This document shows positions 12,600 to 25,685 of a DNA stretch of 64,000 nucleotides, piece by piece (within the stretch, counting starts at the first letter, position 1; each line of letters opens with the position of its first letter). The notes below the pieces were generated by a model, which worked only from the letters and a program-made list of their open reading frames with translations, made no database searches and was not told the DNA's origin. A program made the translations under genes and the position numbers. Origin of the DNA: Epiperipatus broadwayi (lineage: Eukaryota > Onychophora > Udeonychophora > Euonychophora > Peripatidae); NCBI GenBank assembly GCA_028023455.1, contig JAQFVV010000208.1:62001-126000 (forward strand), written 5' to 3'.

Positions 12600-14280
12600 A
12601 GGAAAGGTAGAAGAAAAGTGTTTAGATGAATCATGTATAGATTAGAATTACTTTTATACTCCAGAAACTTGTAGAAAGTTAATCTAGCAACGATGAGAAA
12701 CTGAGAAATTTTTAAACTCAAATCTTCATGTAAAATCAGGACATAAACGGTTCTTAAATTTTAGATTTAGAAACCCTTTTTTTTTTGTCTAAGGATAAAC
12801 AAATCTTTTAGGCAATACTAACTATAATAACAAAATTATATGAGCAAACATTAGAAACTTGACCAGTTTAGTTTTTTAAAAATATATAACAATAATAACT
12901 GGATGATTTATTTCTGGACAGTTCATTTAAAAATTTACATAAAATTCACAGTATCTGGAGAAAGAAAGCTGTGATCCAGGGGTCTTCAACTCTGAGATTT
13001 GGTACTCTTCCACTATTCTACTTTTCACAGGGCAACTTTCTTTGTAGCTATATTTGGACAGATGTGTATAATTTCTGTATCAGTAAAATAATGCTTATAG
13101 CATCCTATATATCAAATAATAAATATATTTATCAGTTTTTTGCTTAACATTTTATCAGTGTACTTTAAAAATTAAAATAATATCCTAGATTTGACATTTA
13201 AATTTATCATCCGGAGTTTTTATCATTTGTCATGTGATAACTTAAAACTAATTATAAAAATTGCCTATTTTAAAGTCATTTTTTTTAGAACCTGTATTTT
13301 TTTTCAAATTTAATGCTTTTTTAATTACGTAATATAAGCCACTAATAGTACAAGAATAATATAGTTCAAGGAAAGTAATGATAATCAAGCCAAAGAACAG
13401 TTAAATTTTAAAAATAAAAATAAGCTAAAACATTACTATTAATATATTATTAAAGGACATAATTATAAATTAATATTATACATAGTTGTATATATTAATG
13501 CTTAATCGAAAAGCACTACAGAGATTTCATTCATCTAACGAAATATATATATATGAGAGAGCAAACAAACATTATTAATACCATTGGGAAAAAAATTCTG
13601 AAATCGAACTGGTACGATTATGTTAATAAAAAATTTTGAGAAGACAATAGACAAACAGCATATGAGATAAATGAATAAAATAGAGTTGCTAAAATGGTGC
13701 AGAAAAAGAAGTCATTGATACAAAAGATTGATTAAATATGGATGAAAAGTCACCCTGCAGTGAATCAATGATGGTGAAAACGAGAAGCAATTAGATAACT
13801 ACGAAATCCCTGATGTAATTAACAAATAACTCAGGCTATGGTATTTTATATAAATCATCAGCGATATAAAATATGACAATAAAAAATACTGATGCTTTTT
13901 ATATGAGTAATGACAAAGAGAACTAATGAGCAGGTACTTATTCACGTTCATTTCACTCCTCACTTATACTGATAACCAAATTAATAATACTCTATTTTTA
14001 ATATATTATGCAATGACCTAATTCGTTACAAAAATGCTTATCTTGATAGGTTGGCAAAGAAAAAACAAGTCAAAAAAGTAGGTGAATAAATTCTATAATT
14101 ACAGCAAGGGTAAAACTGTATTAGTATCATCAGTGAGAGTCAAAATCCCTTTGATAGCATTTATAATAATAATAATGATGACGATGATGATGATGATAAC
14201 AATAATAGCTTAACAGCTCAGGAATTCAAAAGAGGTTTAAGTACTGAAAATGATACAGTTAGGCATAACCCATGAACCCA
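12600..14280. other. AT-rich intergenic DNA, no gene seen
   Basis: No coding or RNA gene is recognisable. There is a small imperfect trinucleotide tract (AAT/GAT units) at about 14164-14205, and (AT)n(AG)n near 13543-13562. The rest looks unique and AT-rich. Confidence 0.5.
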
Positions 14281-14929
14281 AAGCGTCCAAGTCTGATGCC
14301 GTATCATGATCATTATCATTTTTAGTCATTATATATTCACTGCAGGATTAAAGACACTTCAAGTTTAATCAAATTTCTTCAATATAATCTTTCTACTTTA
14401 CATCACACTAGCAAATTTCCCAATGTCATCTGATCGTCTCACATATGGTCTATTACTAGATCTTTTAATCTTTTAGGATCCAATTTAAAATTTTAACCAT
14501 CATCGCTTCCAGGAATATGTCCACACCAGCTTTATTTCATTCTCTTAATTTTTTCAATGATGTAAGTGACACCTCTTTGTTTTCTCAGTATATATTCCAT
14601 TTTTTATTTCTTCTTATTGCTACTACCATATATTTTTCCATACTTCATTGAAGTATCTGATGTCTTTCTTTGATCTTCTGTTAAGTGTACAAATTTCAGA
14701 TCTATAAAACACCTACATTTCCTTCTAATATTATTTCTACCAAAAGAACTTCAACTCTATTATTAACTTCATTCATTTTGTATTTCCGTTTGTATCAATA
14801 ATCTGATGAAAATATTTATTTGATACTTGCTAAATTCTTTTAATTTATGATCATCAATCTTTATTTTCTTCCGTGAAAATCTATTGAATATTATTTTAGT
14901 CTTGTTTTTTTTTTTAAAGAAATTTTATT

Positions 14930-15840
14930 CTATTGCTATATTGAATGCTACAAATACAAAAATAACATCAATTACATATCTATTTGAAGCAAAGTAGATC
15001 CAACCTTCTCCCAGTTGCTCTTGTGACAAAGCTTGGAACAATTAGTCGGTCCCTCTTCATGATTTTCTCCATGACTTTTTTTAATTTAGTAGCGTGCGGG
15101 TCTCTCATCCCTTCAATTTTACTTCACATCTGATGCACCACAGAGCATAATTCACGAAAATCGCCAGTCTTACGTATAAATAGACATTGACTTATATAAT
15201 CTTTAATTGATTTATAGTTTCCATTGTATTGCTGTACCATTCATGAGTTATCGATCTGTAATTGGACATACTAGAACATCTAAGAAGAATGTGGTTAATT
15301 GATTCCTCCTCTCTCACACACATCTGTCACACAGGATTGATATTCTTGAAATTTCTCCTATATGCCAAAAATGAATTCGTAGGAAGAGAGTCCGGGTTGA
15401 TTTTTATTAGGAAATCTTGAAATTGTGCCTCAATGAACCAGAATTTTGATCTTGAAATAAGTTGCTGATTGGTAAACCCGAGAAACCCTTTGTTTATGTT
15501 ATTTTTCCCATGTGCATTCCAGTATTTAATTTTTGATATAATTAGATTTTCATTGATGTCGACTACTTTCTGAATATTATCAAATAACGAATTTCACCAT
15601 CTATTATTAGTGGGTGGTGGTCTATCCGTTGGTGTGACAACTTCTTGATATGTAATAGTCGAATATTTATTTTGAAGCCAGAACATTAGGTTACAGTGAG
15701 TTTTTGAAGGCTGATGGCAGCACCAGAATAGTTTGCCTACAGAGAGGTTTTTTTTTTGATAAATTTTTGTGAGGGGCAGATACCAGATAGGAAATAGTTA
15801 ATTTTGGGGAATATCAACGAATTTAAAAGTCTTAGCTTAC
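14930..15840 (-). pseudogene. 5'-truncated LINE C-terminal fragment with CCHC-like motif
   Basis: A minus-strand frame with few stops runs from about 15690 to 15100. It includes a …C-V-R-E-E-E-S-I-N-H-I-L-L-R-C… segment near 15330-15290. The pattern C..C…ES(I)NH.L..C matches the C-terminal zinc-knuckle found in several LINE clades; the first cysteine appears replaced by a TGA stop. It is followed by LAIFVNYALWCIRCEVKL near 15170-15115, like the conserved tail after the knuckle. It is a pseudogene; the clade is not assigned. Confidence 0.6.
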
Positions 15841-15916
15841 TATGAAGTGAAATAGCATAAAAACGATTTACTCGCTGACGAAGAAGCTTCAAAATAAACA
15901 AAACAAAACTATTAAA

Positions 15917-15956
15917 TGGGCCAAGCGCTTTCGAGGTTTGCCCTCATATTCATGGC
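15917..15956 (-). ncRNA. Degenerate hammerhead motif in Penelope-like 3' region
   Basis: The minus strand reads GGCC, then a damaged core (ATGAATATGA in place of CTGATGA), a GAGG/CCTC stem II with a short CAAA-type loop, and GAAA. Stem III is the palindrome AGCGCT, followed by T and GGCC. The GGCC/GGCC stem I, short palindromic stem III and GAAA follow the minimal type I layout. The damaged first core strand makes it inactive. Confidence 0.45.
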
Positions 15957-15988
15957 CGACGAAAGTAATAAATCTTTACGTAGTGTTA

Positions 15989-16171
15989 TTAAATAACAAA
16001 TATGCAAATGTAAATGCAAATCAGTTTGACCATTTTTTTTGAAAAGGAAAAACACGTATCGCGTCTATTGATAGAATTGTTGTCGCAAATAATAAAGTAC
16101 GCCTCTTTGATCTTTCTTTTACAGTCGTTGGTTTCAGGGCATACAATCCTGGGGTTGCCTGGTTCGAACAT
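15989..16171 (-). pseudogene. Penelope-like element GIY-YIG endonuclease C-terminal fragment
   Basis: The 60-residue minus-strand frame contains RIVCPETNDCKRKIKEA followed by NSINRRDT. This resembles the last part of the GIY-YIG endonuclease domain of Penelope-like retroelements, where an (R/K)KI.E….…SINRR pattern closes the protein. It is only a tail fragment: no GIY-YIG catalytic motif or RT is present in this insert. It is followed downstream on the same strand by a hammerhead-like motif (15917-15956), as expected for such elements. Family call is by eye. Confidence 0.5.
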
Positions 16172-18889
16172 ATGGCCAGTCTGCTTTTCATGTTCCAGAA
16201 ATATTGAAAAGTGAAATATATATCTTAGAAAGAGAGGTCGTTATATGGTAAATATCTGTTAAACGGAATTCTTCAATTTCTCTCCTCATAGCACTATTCG
16301 ATTTTGAAAAATTAGATCCTAGGAATTTCTGAGGATGTCTTGTTAGCATTTACTTTTAATTCTATTTCCTTACTTTTATCTCATAACTCCCAACATTTTC
16401 TGAAGCTCTAAAGCATTATTTGGAAAAACTATCGGATCATCTGCAAAATCTAAATGACTTAAATAATCTCCATTTACTTTTACTTATTTAAATTCTCATT
16501 TTAATTCTTGTTGTAAAACTGCTGGAAAAAGTTTGACAGATAAGAAATCAATCTGTCTATATGCTTTTCAATGTTAATTTAGAATCTCCATAAAATATAA
16601 ACACTGTGGTTGCATTTTACTAAATATTCTACAACATATCTAACATTTTAATCACTGAGAAATGCTTAGAGAATCAAATCTACATAATTTACAAAGTCAA
16701 ACCATAAAGATAACTCATATTCGTTAATCTTTTCTATAACTTTTCAATATTTGGGAATAGGATCTACTGTGCTAAAATTATATTTAAATTTAGGTTATTG
16801 TTTGGGTTGCTTGGAAATCAAAGTTTACTGTAGATGAGTTTTAATTATCTAATAAAAATTTTGTATATAATTCGCTGAAGACTGATATATCATAAATTCT
16901 AATATCTTCTGCATACCTCCAATTCTTTGGCACATTGTTATGGTTTATATACTTGCTGTGTATCTTTGCCAACAGATTTTACATTTTCTTTCGGCTTCTT
17001 TCAAAATATCAATAACAATATTTGAATTTCTTGAATTTTTTTCTAATTTGTATAGATTTAATTGTTTATCTCACTGCTTCATTTAATATCATTGGTAATT
17101 CAGAAGATGTAAAGAGTATAAGACATACTTTGATTCTTAGATTTTTTATTTCTATAGAATTTTTAATAGAACTCTTTCCACAAAAATTATTAAGAATCAA
17201 AGTAATTTTTCTATTCTCTACATCTTCTAAATTGCCAAGGATTTTAAAATAATTCCTTCTTCGTATTGCTGACATAACTTTTCTTCCAATACCAAGATGT
17301 TTTACACTTTGGACATTTTTTATTCTCTCCAATAGTTTTCTTGACAATTCGTAATTATATTTTCTTGTATCTATTATTAATTCTTTTTGACATCATTTTA
17401 CAAAAGTCTACCTCAGTAAAAAAAAAAAATTAGTTGTAAATGGCTGTTTTTTTCCACCTGCTATCTTTTCTGTTGTAACACCATCAAAGTTGTAATACTA
17501 TTTATAATGATTTGAAAGTTCTGATTTAAATTTATTGGAATATTTTATCAGTTATAAATATCAATTGTTAATATTGACTTTCTTAATAGTTTTCCTTTCA
17601 TTAATATTGCATTAACGTGTATCTAACATCTTACTAAACATTTATTTCTTTAAATTTTGATTATTTAACTTATTTTTTGCATGGTAGAAAGAAATGATAT
17701 TATCGCCAATGATTTTAATTAAAGTACTTCAGAAAAAGAACTTCAAATATATGTAAAATGCACATGGACAGTTATTTAGAGATTAAAAAACCTTCGGGTG
17801 TAACGTTGCCAACATGATATAATAACTATAATATTTATTTGGCAAAATTCGTATTACTGTCTTGAACAATAATCCACTGTATCTTCTTTGTATGCTTCCA
17901 TGTTCATTTTCATTTAATGTTTTTTTAAAGAATTCATAATATGCAGTTTTTCTTTGTCTGATTATTGCATTAACGCGTGTATCTTACATCTTACTAAATA
18001 GTTATTTCTTTCTGTACTGAACGATTAAAAATATTACAGTCTTGAACAATAATCCAATTCCACTGTTCCTTCATTAGTATGCTTCCATGTTCATTTCCAT
18101 TTAATATTTTTTTAAAGAATTCATAATATGCCGTTTTTCTTTGTCTGACAATTCCACAAATTTGTGTTCTTTCTCATTTCTGTCGCCATAACTAAATTTG
18201 CTCGTAGCACATTTATGTTGCAATTATTTGCCAATTCTAGAAATTTTTAGTCTTCCATGACAATTTCAACTTGTTGTTTAATCTAGTCACAACTATTTTG
18301 GTCATCATATAAAAGTCATCTAATTCTTCATCCCAATGAGACCTTATTGAGATATAAATCCGAATTATCAGCATTTAGTATCTTCTATTAAGGTGAATAA
18401 TTAATCTTGCTATTTATCATCAATCTTTCGTTTTTTGTTTGTAATGAATCCCACTTCATTCATACTTCCAATATTTGTGTCTCCATAATTAATTACAAAT
18501 TTATTTTTAAAAACAATTATCTCTTCATCTTCTAACTTCACATGGTGCAACAATGTTCCGTTCAATATTCAACAATTCTAATTCTAATCTTCCCTCATTT
18601 CAAAATAAAATTATAAAAAAGGCGCTTTTATTTAAATAAATTTATTAGATTAGATTAAAGTAATTTTCTTAATAAAATGCATTTTCATATCGATAGTTTT
18701 AAAAGAATTTTAAAAAATAACGGAATAATTCTATTTTAATAAATCTATAAATATAATTATAAAAATCTAAAGAATTTTTATATTCAAGCAATAACTTCAG
18801 ACATAATTTAATCACTCATAAGTTTCGATAAAAAATTATTCAGTATTTATTAATATATATATATATGTTATTTAGAAATTATTAGAATT

Positions 18890-19340
18890 GTTTGACTCAG
18901 AAATAAAAATTTTAAGCTTTTTTTCGAAAAGCAACAGAAAAACTATTTTCATTGGTTGGATTATTTTGTATCATCTTTTTCAACCTTTGTCAATCCACTG
19001 CATGTTGAAGATCTCTCTAAGTTTGATCACTTTCTCCCAATCTTTAGCCTCTCTTCTCCATATCACATCAACAAACTTTCTTATTTTATCTATCCATCTC
19101 ATATGTGGTCTTTTTCAAAGTATTTTATAATATCTTACGATGCCGTTTAAACGGTATACCAAGATATTATAAATACTTTATAAAAGACCACTTAGAAAAT
19201 GGTAAGTAAAATAAGAGTTTATTGGTGTGATGTGGGACTGGTATTATTAAAATGGTTGAATTAAGAAGTTGAAATGAAAGTGAGCTGGATATATTTTTAG
19301 AAAAAATAATAATAAACAATTAAGACTTCAACTCTCTATC
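18890..19340. repeat. Fold-back made of two opposed copies of an RTE-like LINE 3' end
   Basis: 18970-19135 ('caatccactgcatgttgaagatctctc' onward) matches the 3' end of LINE relic 2 at 21490-21610. From about 19150 the complement follows ('aagatattataaatactttataaaagaccac'), reaching 'tgtgatgtggg' at about 19237 and 'gagctggatatatttttag' at about 19300. The arms therefore pair over more than 100 bases. No intact frame. Confidence 0.6.
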
Positions 19341-19745
19341 TACTATCAGTTCTTCTAGAACTATATCCAGCCCAGTTACATTTCAGCCTCTTAATTCAAG
19401 GATGATTATAACACCAGTTCATTTTCTCATTTATGAATTTTAATCCTCTTTTAATTTTCACATTTCTTCAATATTGTTTTATGAGAGCTAAAATCGTTAT
19501 ATTGTTCTCCTATTAAGCATCCAAATCTAGTTGGTATATATTTTTTAATATTAATTACTTCATGACAAAAAATATCTAAGTTTAATTCTAACGATTAATT
19601 GCATATATTATGTTTCTATCTGAGTGATTAATCACATTAAGATAATTGTATTTGCTAACTTCTATTTCATTATTATTAATCTTGATTTTTTCTTTTTATG
19701 AAAACCATTGAACATTACTTTAGTCTTTTTAGAATTTTGTATAGA
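19340..19745 (-). pseudogene. RTE-like LINE 3' fragment (relic 3)
   Basis: 'ctatatccagcccagttacatttcagcctcttaa' and 'ttgaacattactttagtcttttt' parallel 14500-14900 and 21670-22140. This gives a third minus-strand copy of the C-terminal and 3' region. It stops at the (ATT)n tract at 19749 just where the other copies continue into the RT domain. Confidence 0.6.
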
Positions 19746-19747
19746 AA

Positions 19748-19872
<125 letters not shown>

Positions 19873-19879
19873 TCAATAA

Positions 19880-20632
19880 TATAACAAAAGGTGAAAGATA
19901 AATAATTCCAAACAAAATGAATCTTGTGCTACAATAAAGAAAAGTTTTATAAATGTTAATACAAAAAAAAAATAATAATAACTAAATATAAAAATAGTTG
20001 CATTAAAAAAATAACCATAGAAGAAAACATTTTTTAAACATAAAAAATGAAACATATGAAAATTCTAATGAATCTGTGATGTCATGTAACTGAATTATCT
20101 ATGCTTACGTTTCAAATTAAAAGCTGGCAATAGAAAGTTTTTGGATAAATGAATATTTACAATGAAATCTTTAGAACCTAAAAATAGCTATGTATATATA
20201 AAATAATCACTCTACACTTATAAAGATTAGCAAAAGACAATACACAATAGTTATCATAGATATCACGGGTAAGACAGAAATCAAAAATATTAAATAATTT
20301 TGCAAAATACCTAATGATGACAGTTTGTAAATAATACAACTATCCCAAAGAGAAATAATATAAGATAATACACTTTGATTCAACATAAATAGATGATGAA
20401 ATAGATATAGGTAAAAAATTTGGTAAATAATAAAGAAATAATTTGATATGGAAACATGAATAAACAATATGATTTCAACAAGATAACTTAGAATCAATAA
20501 TAGTTCCCAAATAACAATAATTATCCGCAAAAATAATAATACCATAAATACAAATGTTATTGCAATGTACTTCATATAGATAACGAATAAAGAGATTAAG
20601 CTTGTGTGAATTGTATTTGTAACAAAAAAGAC

Positions 20633-20663
<31 letters not shown>

Positions 20664-21470
20664 TATTACTGTTGATAGTTAATTTAAAATAAACCAATGA
20701 ATAGTTAAAAGTCAAATCCTTATTAATCATCTGTCGTCAGAATACTATAAGAATCAGCATCACGTGTCAGAACAATCTCATTAGCAAACCCATAAATCAA
20801 GGAACCCAAAGGCAAAGCAAAATTATCACCAAATTACAATGCAAAAACAATACAACGCTAAATGTAGATTTCTGCTGGAACTCCATGATTAACTAACATA
20901 AAATCACTAATTAACAGCTATATGATTTTTGTTGTTTTTGGGTAATTTTTTAATAAAAAGGCAAAATGTACTCTAGAACCATAAGAAGAATTGAATAATA
21001 AATAGAGCTAAGCAGACCTTAGATATCGCTGTAGTCTTAAGACAGTTCTTCAATGAAGATGCTAAATTTTACATGATTATAAATAAGAAAAAATCCAGAG
21101 GAGTTAGAAATAGCTAAAATTATATGGGTCCACAGAATCACATATAAACATATTCAAAAATATTATTTTTGCCTATCATATCAAATAGAGTAGAAATAAT
21201 GAAATATATACAATTTAAACTATACAAATTATGGATAACAATATAGAACGAATTACATCTGTATAAATTACATAACTATGCAGCAAAAAAATCCAAATTG
21301 ACAATACCACATTTAAAAAAAATTTAAAAAAAAATGTTAAAAGTCATTGATTTAGTACTTTTATAAATTCAAATACCCAAATATTTACTGATACACATAA
21401 AGAATACTTCAGTAGATGGAAACAATTAGAGCTTCCAAAAGGTTTACTTAATATACATATTTAAGCTAAT
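19880..21470. other. AT-rich DNA; long hydrophobic frame judged spurious
   Basis: No recognised gene. A 122-codon minus-strand frame (20575-20207) is rich in Ile, Leu and Phe, as any frame would be in such AT-rich DNA, and has no recognisable motif. A minus-strand segment near 20870-20720 also has an open stretch (…FALPLGSLIYGFANEI…) that I cannot assign. An (AT)n(GT)n tract lies at 20633-20662. Confidence 0.4.
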
Positions 21471-21479
21471 ACATATTTT

Positions 21480-23710
21480 GTGTAATCATCAATCCACTGC
21501 AGATTGAAGATCTCTTCAAATTTAACTCAGGTTCTTTTATCCTTAAACATTCTTTTCCACAACACATCAGTAAACTTTATTATTTCATCCAAACTTTCTC
21601 ACATGTGGTCTCCTTCCAGTTCTTTTTCAATCACTTAGAATTTCTTTTAAAATTTTAACTGTTCATATATTTTTATCTCTTTCAAAAATATATCTAGCCT
21701 AACTCTAATTTAATCTCTTAACTCTTCCAATACTGCCAGTGATATCTATTTGTATTTTTATTTACTGTATTTCCTTTTCAATATTTTCTTGTTACTCATA
21801 ATATCTATTCTTCAGTAATTTTTGGGTGTTTTGAAGTCGCTGTATTGCTCTTTTATTAAGTATCGAAGTCTCAGATCCATGAGTCATAACTGGTAAAACA
21901 CATACATTAAAAACCTTCTTTATCAAACTTATAGACATATTTTCTTTTAATATCAAGTTATTTCTATCAAAAGCACTCCTTTCCAGTTTAATTCAGTGAT
22001 TAATTTAATCTATTGTTTTTATCTGCATTAATAATCTTAACAAAGTGATTCTAATTTGCTCATTTTTATTCTAATTGTGTTTATAAATCTTTATTTTCTT
22101 CTGAGAAAATCTATTAAGCATTACTTTAGTCTTTTTAGCATTTATTCTTTAATCCTATTTTCTTATTTTCATCTAATAACTCCTACATTTTCTAAAATTC
22201 GGATGCATTATTTGTAAAAAAAAAACCCACATCATCTGAAAAAATGTAGATGACTTAAGTAATCTCTGTCTACTTTTATTTCCTTGGCTTTCCATGTTAA
22301 TCCGTAAAATACTTCTAGTAAAGCTGCAGGAAAAAGTATTGAAGATAAGTAATCACCCTGATCCTAAAGCCCATCAACGCTAATCTTTTTAGTATTACCA
22401 CACAATCCGATCATAGCTGTGGAATTTTAATAAATATTCTTCAGAATATGATAATATCCTGTGTCTATATTTTGATGATTCTATGCTTTAATCGCAGTAG
22501 AAATGTTAATAAATTTAAATGTTTTGCCATAATCTACAGGACCAAAGCATAATGTCTTATTTATTAATCCTTTCTATAACTTTTCTCACTACTTGGATGC
22601 TATCCACTGTGCAAAAATCTTTTAAATCCTACTTGTTCTTTAGATTTATTAGAATTTGAGAGCTGCGCCATTTGGTGCGGCAGTAGAGCATCCATTTGGT
22701 AATCGGGAGATACCAGGATAGATTCTTATAAACTCGGAGGAATAAAGCCATTACCTTTTTTTAGAATTCAACATTTGGTGTAAACTAATTAATTTAATTG
22801 CATGTGTCATTTTTCATAACTGTAGGGAATATTTTTTTTTTTTCGGTTTTTATTATTATATAACTCTTTATAGAACTCTTCCATAGATTTTATGAAATCT
22901 TCTCTTTTTGTAATAATGGATCCACATTTTTTTCTTAATGTAGAAACAACTTTCCTTCAAAAATAAAATGTTTTGCAATATTGGGATTTCTGGGTTCTCC
23001 TATAGTTTTTTTTTTTGTCAATTCACAATTATATTTTCCTATAGCCAATATTAAATCGTTTTGTAAAATTTTACAAAATTCTAGATATTCGATTCTTTTT
23101 GGTGGGTTAATTTCTAAAAAACCTTATATTCCCTCTTTTTTTAATACCTTGAATGGTCTAGTATAACATTTAGTGCTAAATTTCTGGAGTTTTTTAATAC
23201 GAGATATCGTTATTGCCAATTTTACTAGATGTTTAATTATCTTATTATTGATTTCAATCAAATCTGAACCATATTTACAAATCTACTAATATTTTTAAAT
23301 GGTTTGCAGATTCTGATTTAAATTCACTGGATTATTTCTAAAGGTTAGGCATATCAATTTTTAGTACTGACCTTCTTAATAGTTTTTTTCTCACCAGTGT
23401 TGTATTAACATAATTCTTACATTTCACCAATAGATTGTCACTTCTCTGTGTTGAATCTATTTAAAACATTATAATCTTGAAATATACGTTCTTTGTTAAT
23501 CAAAATGTAATCCAATTCAGCTGTGCTTTCACTTGGATGTTTGTATGTCCATTTCCACTTAGCATTTTTACAAAGAATGAATTCATAATATAGAATTTTT
23601 ATATTTCTGTGATCTCCACAATTCTATGCTTAACTCATTTCTATCACCGTGATCTTTATAATCCTTACCAATTCTGAAATGTTACTTGATCTGTTCTTAT
23701 TCATTTTAAA
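21480..23710 (-). pseudogene. RTE-like LINE relic 2
   Basis: Second minus-strand copy, colinear with relic 1. The 3' end is at about 21486 ('caatccactgcagattgaag'). An RT active-site region lies near 22265-22215 (LSHLHF, then a frameshift, then SDD). Linker and N-terminal sequence extend to about 23700, sharing 'ttgtgttgaatct..aaaacattataatcttgaa' and 'ccatttccactta..attttt..aaagaat.gaattcataatat' with 17990-18130. It is broken by many stops and carries a tRNA-like SINE at 22658-22765. The family is the same as relic 1 but diverged. Confidence 0.7.
22655..22768 (+). mobile_element. Degenerate tRNA-like SINE inserted in LINE relic 2
   Basis: 'ggtgcggcagtagagcatcc' resembles an A-box/D-arm region, and 'gataccaggatagattctta' a decayed T-arm/B-box. 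They are followed by 'ctcggaggaataaagccatta'. TTAGAATT flanks it on both sides (about 22660 and 22763), a possible target duplication. It is a different family from the Val-like SINE. Confidence 0.5.
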
Positions 23711-23794
23711 ACAGAATCTATAACAGTAAGTGTATAAAATTCCATCAACATAATGCAAGATTCATGTTAATAAAACAAATAATCAAATGGTTTA

Positions 23795-24240
23795 TTGCTA
23801 GGAAGTTTATAAAAAAAAAAGTTCAAGAATCAGTATGGTATGCGAACCATAGATCATGAGCTCCAAATTTCATCATTCTATCACTACACTAAATTTCAGA
23901 GTTCATAAGAAATTGAAGGACTGAAAATGAGAGAATTAGAACTGTGATCCATGGATATCGATATTCATAATCCACCATTCTGTCCATTACTAAAAAAATA
24001 AATGAAATAATTTCCCATGAGTTTATAAGAGGTTCAAAAAGTGGATGTCACAGATTTGAGCTGCAAATCATGGATTTTGAGCTTCAGATTCTAGCACTCT
24101 AGAATTGGACTAAATCACAAAGGACTAAATAAATAGAATCGTTTAGACATTCAGGAGTTTGAAAGAAATTGAAAGAATGGAAGTGACTGAACTTGTTCAT
24201 GATTCACAGATCTTGACGCTGGAGGCTTTCTTCCAATTGA
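23795..24240. repeat. About four diverged tandem units of roughly 115 bp
   Basis: Recurring blocks in the same order are 'gagttcataagaaattgaa / gagtttataagaggttcaa / gagtttgaaagaaattgaa'. They are followed each time by 'gatcatgagctccaaatt / gatatcgatattcataatc / gattttgagcttcagattc / cagatcttgacgctgga' and by 'atcattctatc / accattctgtc / tagcactctag'. Units are heavily diverged. A related single unit lies near 26280-26395. No function assigned. Confidence 0.55.
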
Positions 24241-24332
24241 CCACTCATAGCATTTCACTTGAGTACAACATTTTTTTTATGTTTGCAATTTTAAAAATGA
24301 AATTTACATTCATAGTTAAGCCCTTATTTTGT

Positions 24333-24447
24333 AATTTTTTTTTTCATATGTCATAGCATCGGCCGGGACGCGAACCCACAACCGTCTGCAACCAACTACT
24401 TGCTTGCATGGCGGCTGCGATACCTCTCGGCTAATAACGCAAGACTA
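24333..24447 (-). mobile_element. tRNA-Val-like SINE (family V), copy 3
   Basis: Minus strand. It is very close to copy 1 ('catagcatcggccgggacgcgaac', 'accgtctgcaaccaacta'), with the A-tail at the left as a T9 run. Copies 1 and 3 share the variant 'acaaccgtctgcaacc' inner segment, distinct from copies 4 and 5, so at least two subfamilies exist. Confidence 0.78.
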
Positions 24448-24449
24448 AT

Positions 24450-25685
24450 ATTTTTTTGCAATGGAAAGTAAGGTTCCTAAAAAGTGCAAGAAATGAAATA
24501 CAGAAAATGTTAGCATTTACTGATAAACTGTGACGAATAACAAATTAAAAAAAGCAAGTCACATAAGTAATAGTGTGCATATAATGTAGTGTAATAATTT
24601 CTATATATGATATGTAGATTTATACATGTTACGTTAGCTTAAGTCAATAAAATTTTGGAAAAGCATTGAAAGTATACTTGGTACAACAAATCTTACTAAA
24701 TTTTACATTTAAACATTTAGAGTGACTAAGTATCCAAATGTTACTGCGTATAAATACAGTATAAATTTTACAGCAATCACAGTGTCATATTACATAGTAA
24801 AAACTATTATTCAATGAAACTTTGGTAAAAAAAAACTATAGATAAAAGTATATACTTTAATAGATAATTTATTTAAATAACTGAAACTATAATATGACAA
24901 AGATGCTTTTCTCTTTTTTTCCACTTTATAAATGATTCTTATGGATAGATATAACAATTATGCAAGAAATATTTTGGCACATTTCAGCAAACAATATTTG
25001 AAAATATTCAATAAAAGGAACTTCAACACACACATACCTGCATGGACACCATCAATATACATTTGTCAGTCAACCATTTTAATCATATATCTCAATATGT
25101 ATTGATGCAATTATCAAGGTCATGATTCATCTCTCTATTTTTCAATTTATTACTATCATCCCTACAGTCAGTATTCTATTTTTGGTAGTAACTTTTGTAA
25201 TGTTTTTATGCATTCGTTTTTAAAATTGAAATTTACCATAGGTGTCTGTATATATGTTAACCATGTGTAATATATAACTTTGGCTATTATTCAAAAATGT
25301 AGATATCCATGGATATATATGTGTGTGTGACTATATATATTTTGTGTGTGAGTTAATCAAGTATATTATATAAGATTTGGCTATTAGTCACAGTTTTTGA
25401 CATACATAGATAATATAAAAAAATGAAATGCAGTGGTTATGGATAAAAAAACTAAAACACATCCTTTGAATTTAATCATGTATATAGTTGATTGTTGATA
25501 ATACCAATTTTATACCAAAGTTTCTTTACAGGTTCATCTGCCATAATCCACGTTTTTCAAGTCAATCTTGCAGAAAGAAAAATTATTCCATGCTTATGTG
25601 TTTAATTAGCTTATTATATATTTGCTGAAAATTATATATCATTGTTATATTATTAGATGTTTAATGCACAACTTGATTTTTTTCA
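24450..25685. other. AT-rich intergenic DNA, no gene seen
   Basis: I see nothing coding and no repeat family seen elsewhere in the window. Short (AT)/(TG) tracts occur near 25310-25350. Confidence 0.45.

Larger units (their letters stand above)
14899..16344 (-). mobile_element. 1.43-kb retroelement insertion in the LINE, 8-bp TSD and poly(A)
   Basis: GTCTTGTT lies at 14899-14906 and 16337-16344, and sequence comparison with LINE relic 2 (22090-22180) shows the LINE is continuous across this point. The insert ends on the minus strand in a T9 run (14907-14915 as A-tail). It appears composite: the 5' part (16336-15890) resembles the end of a Penelope-like element, and the 3' part (15840-14930) resembles the C-terminal end of another LINE. 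I cannot tell whether they arrived together or one inside the other. Confidence 0.65.
14290..18600 (-). pseudogene. RTE-like LINE relic 1 (endonuclease-RT-C-terminal), split by an insertion
   Basis: Read on the minus strand, broken frames give an APE-endonuclease-like stretch near 18500-18280 (…NEVGFITNKK…). They then give the RT active-site region at 16460-16400 (LSHLDFADDP, with the FADD box at 16437-16448, followed by ALELQKML) and a C-terminal part near 14460-14400 (RPYVRRSDDIGKFA). Order and motifs fit the RTE clade of non-LTR retrotransposons. Many stops and frameshifts make it dead. Positions 14907-16336 are a later insertion. The linker (17000-18200) also contains a local inverted repeat at 17100-17230 and an internal duplication. 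Confidence 0.75.

Noticed and set aside
14125-14150. Minus-strand CTCACTGATGA near 14130
   Set aside because: No stem II or GAAA follows; a chance match of the first core strand.
17022-17347. Overlapping frames on both strands near 17.1 kb
   Set aside because: They lie over a local inverted repeat in the linker of a dead LINE and carry no domain.
20207-20575. 122-codon hydrophobic minus-strand frame, membrane-protein-like
   Set aside because: Composition is what any open frame in about 75% AT DNA would give; no motif, no promoter or family resemblance.
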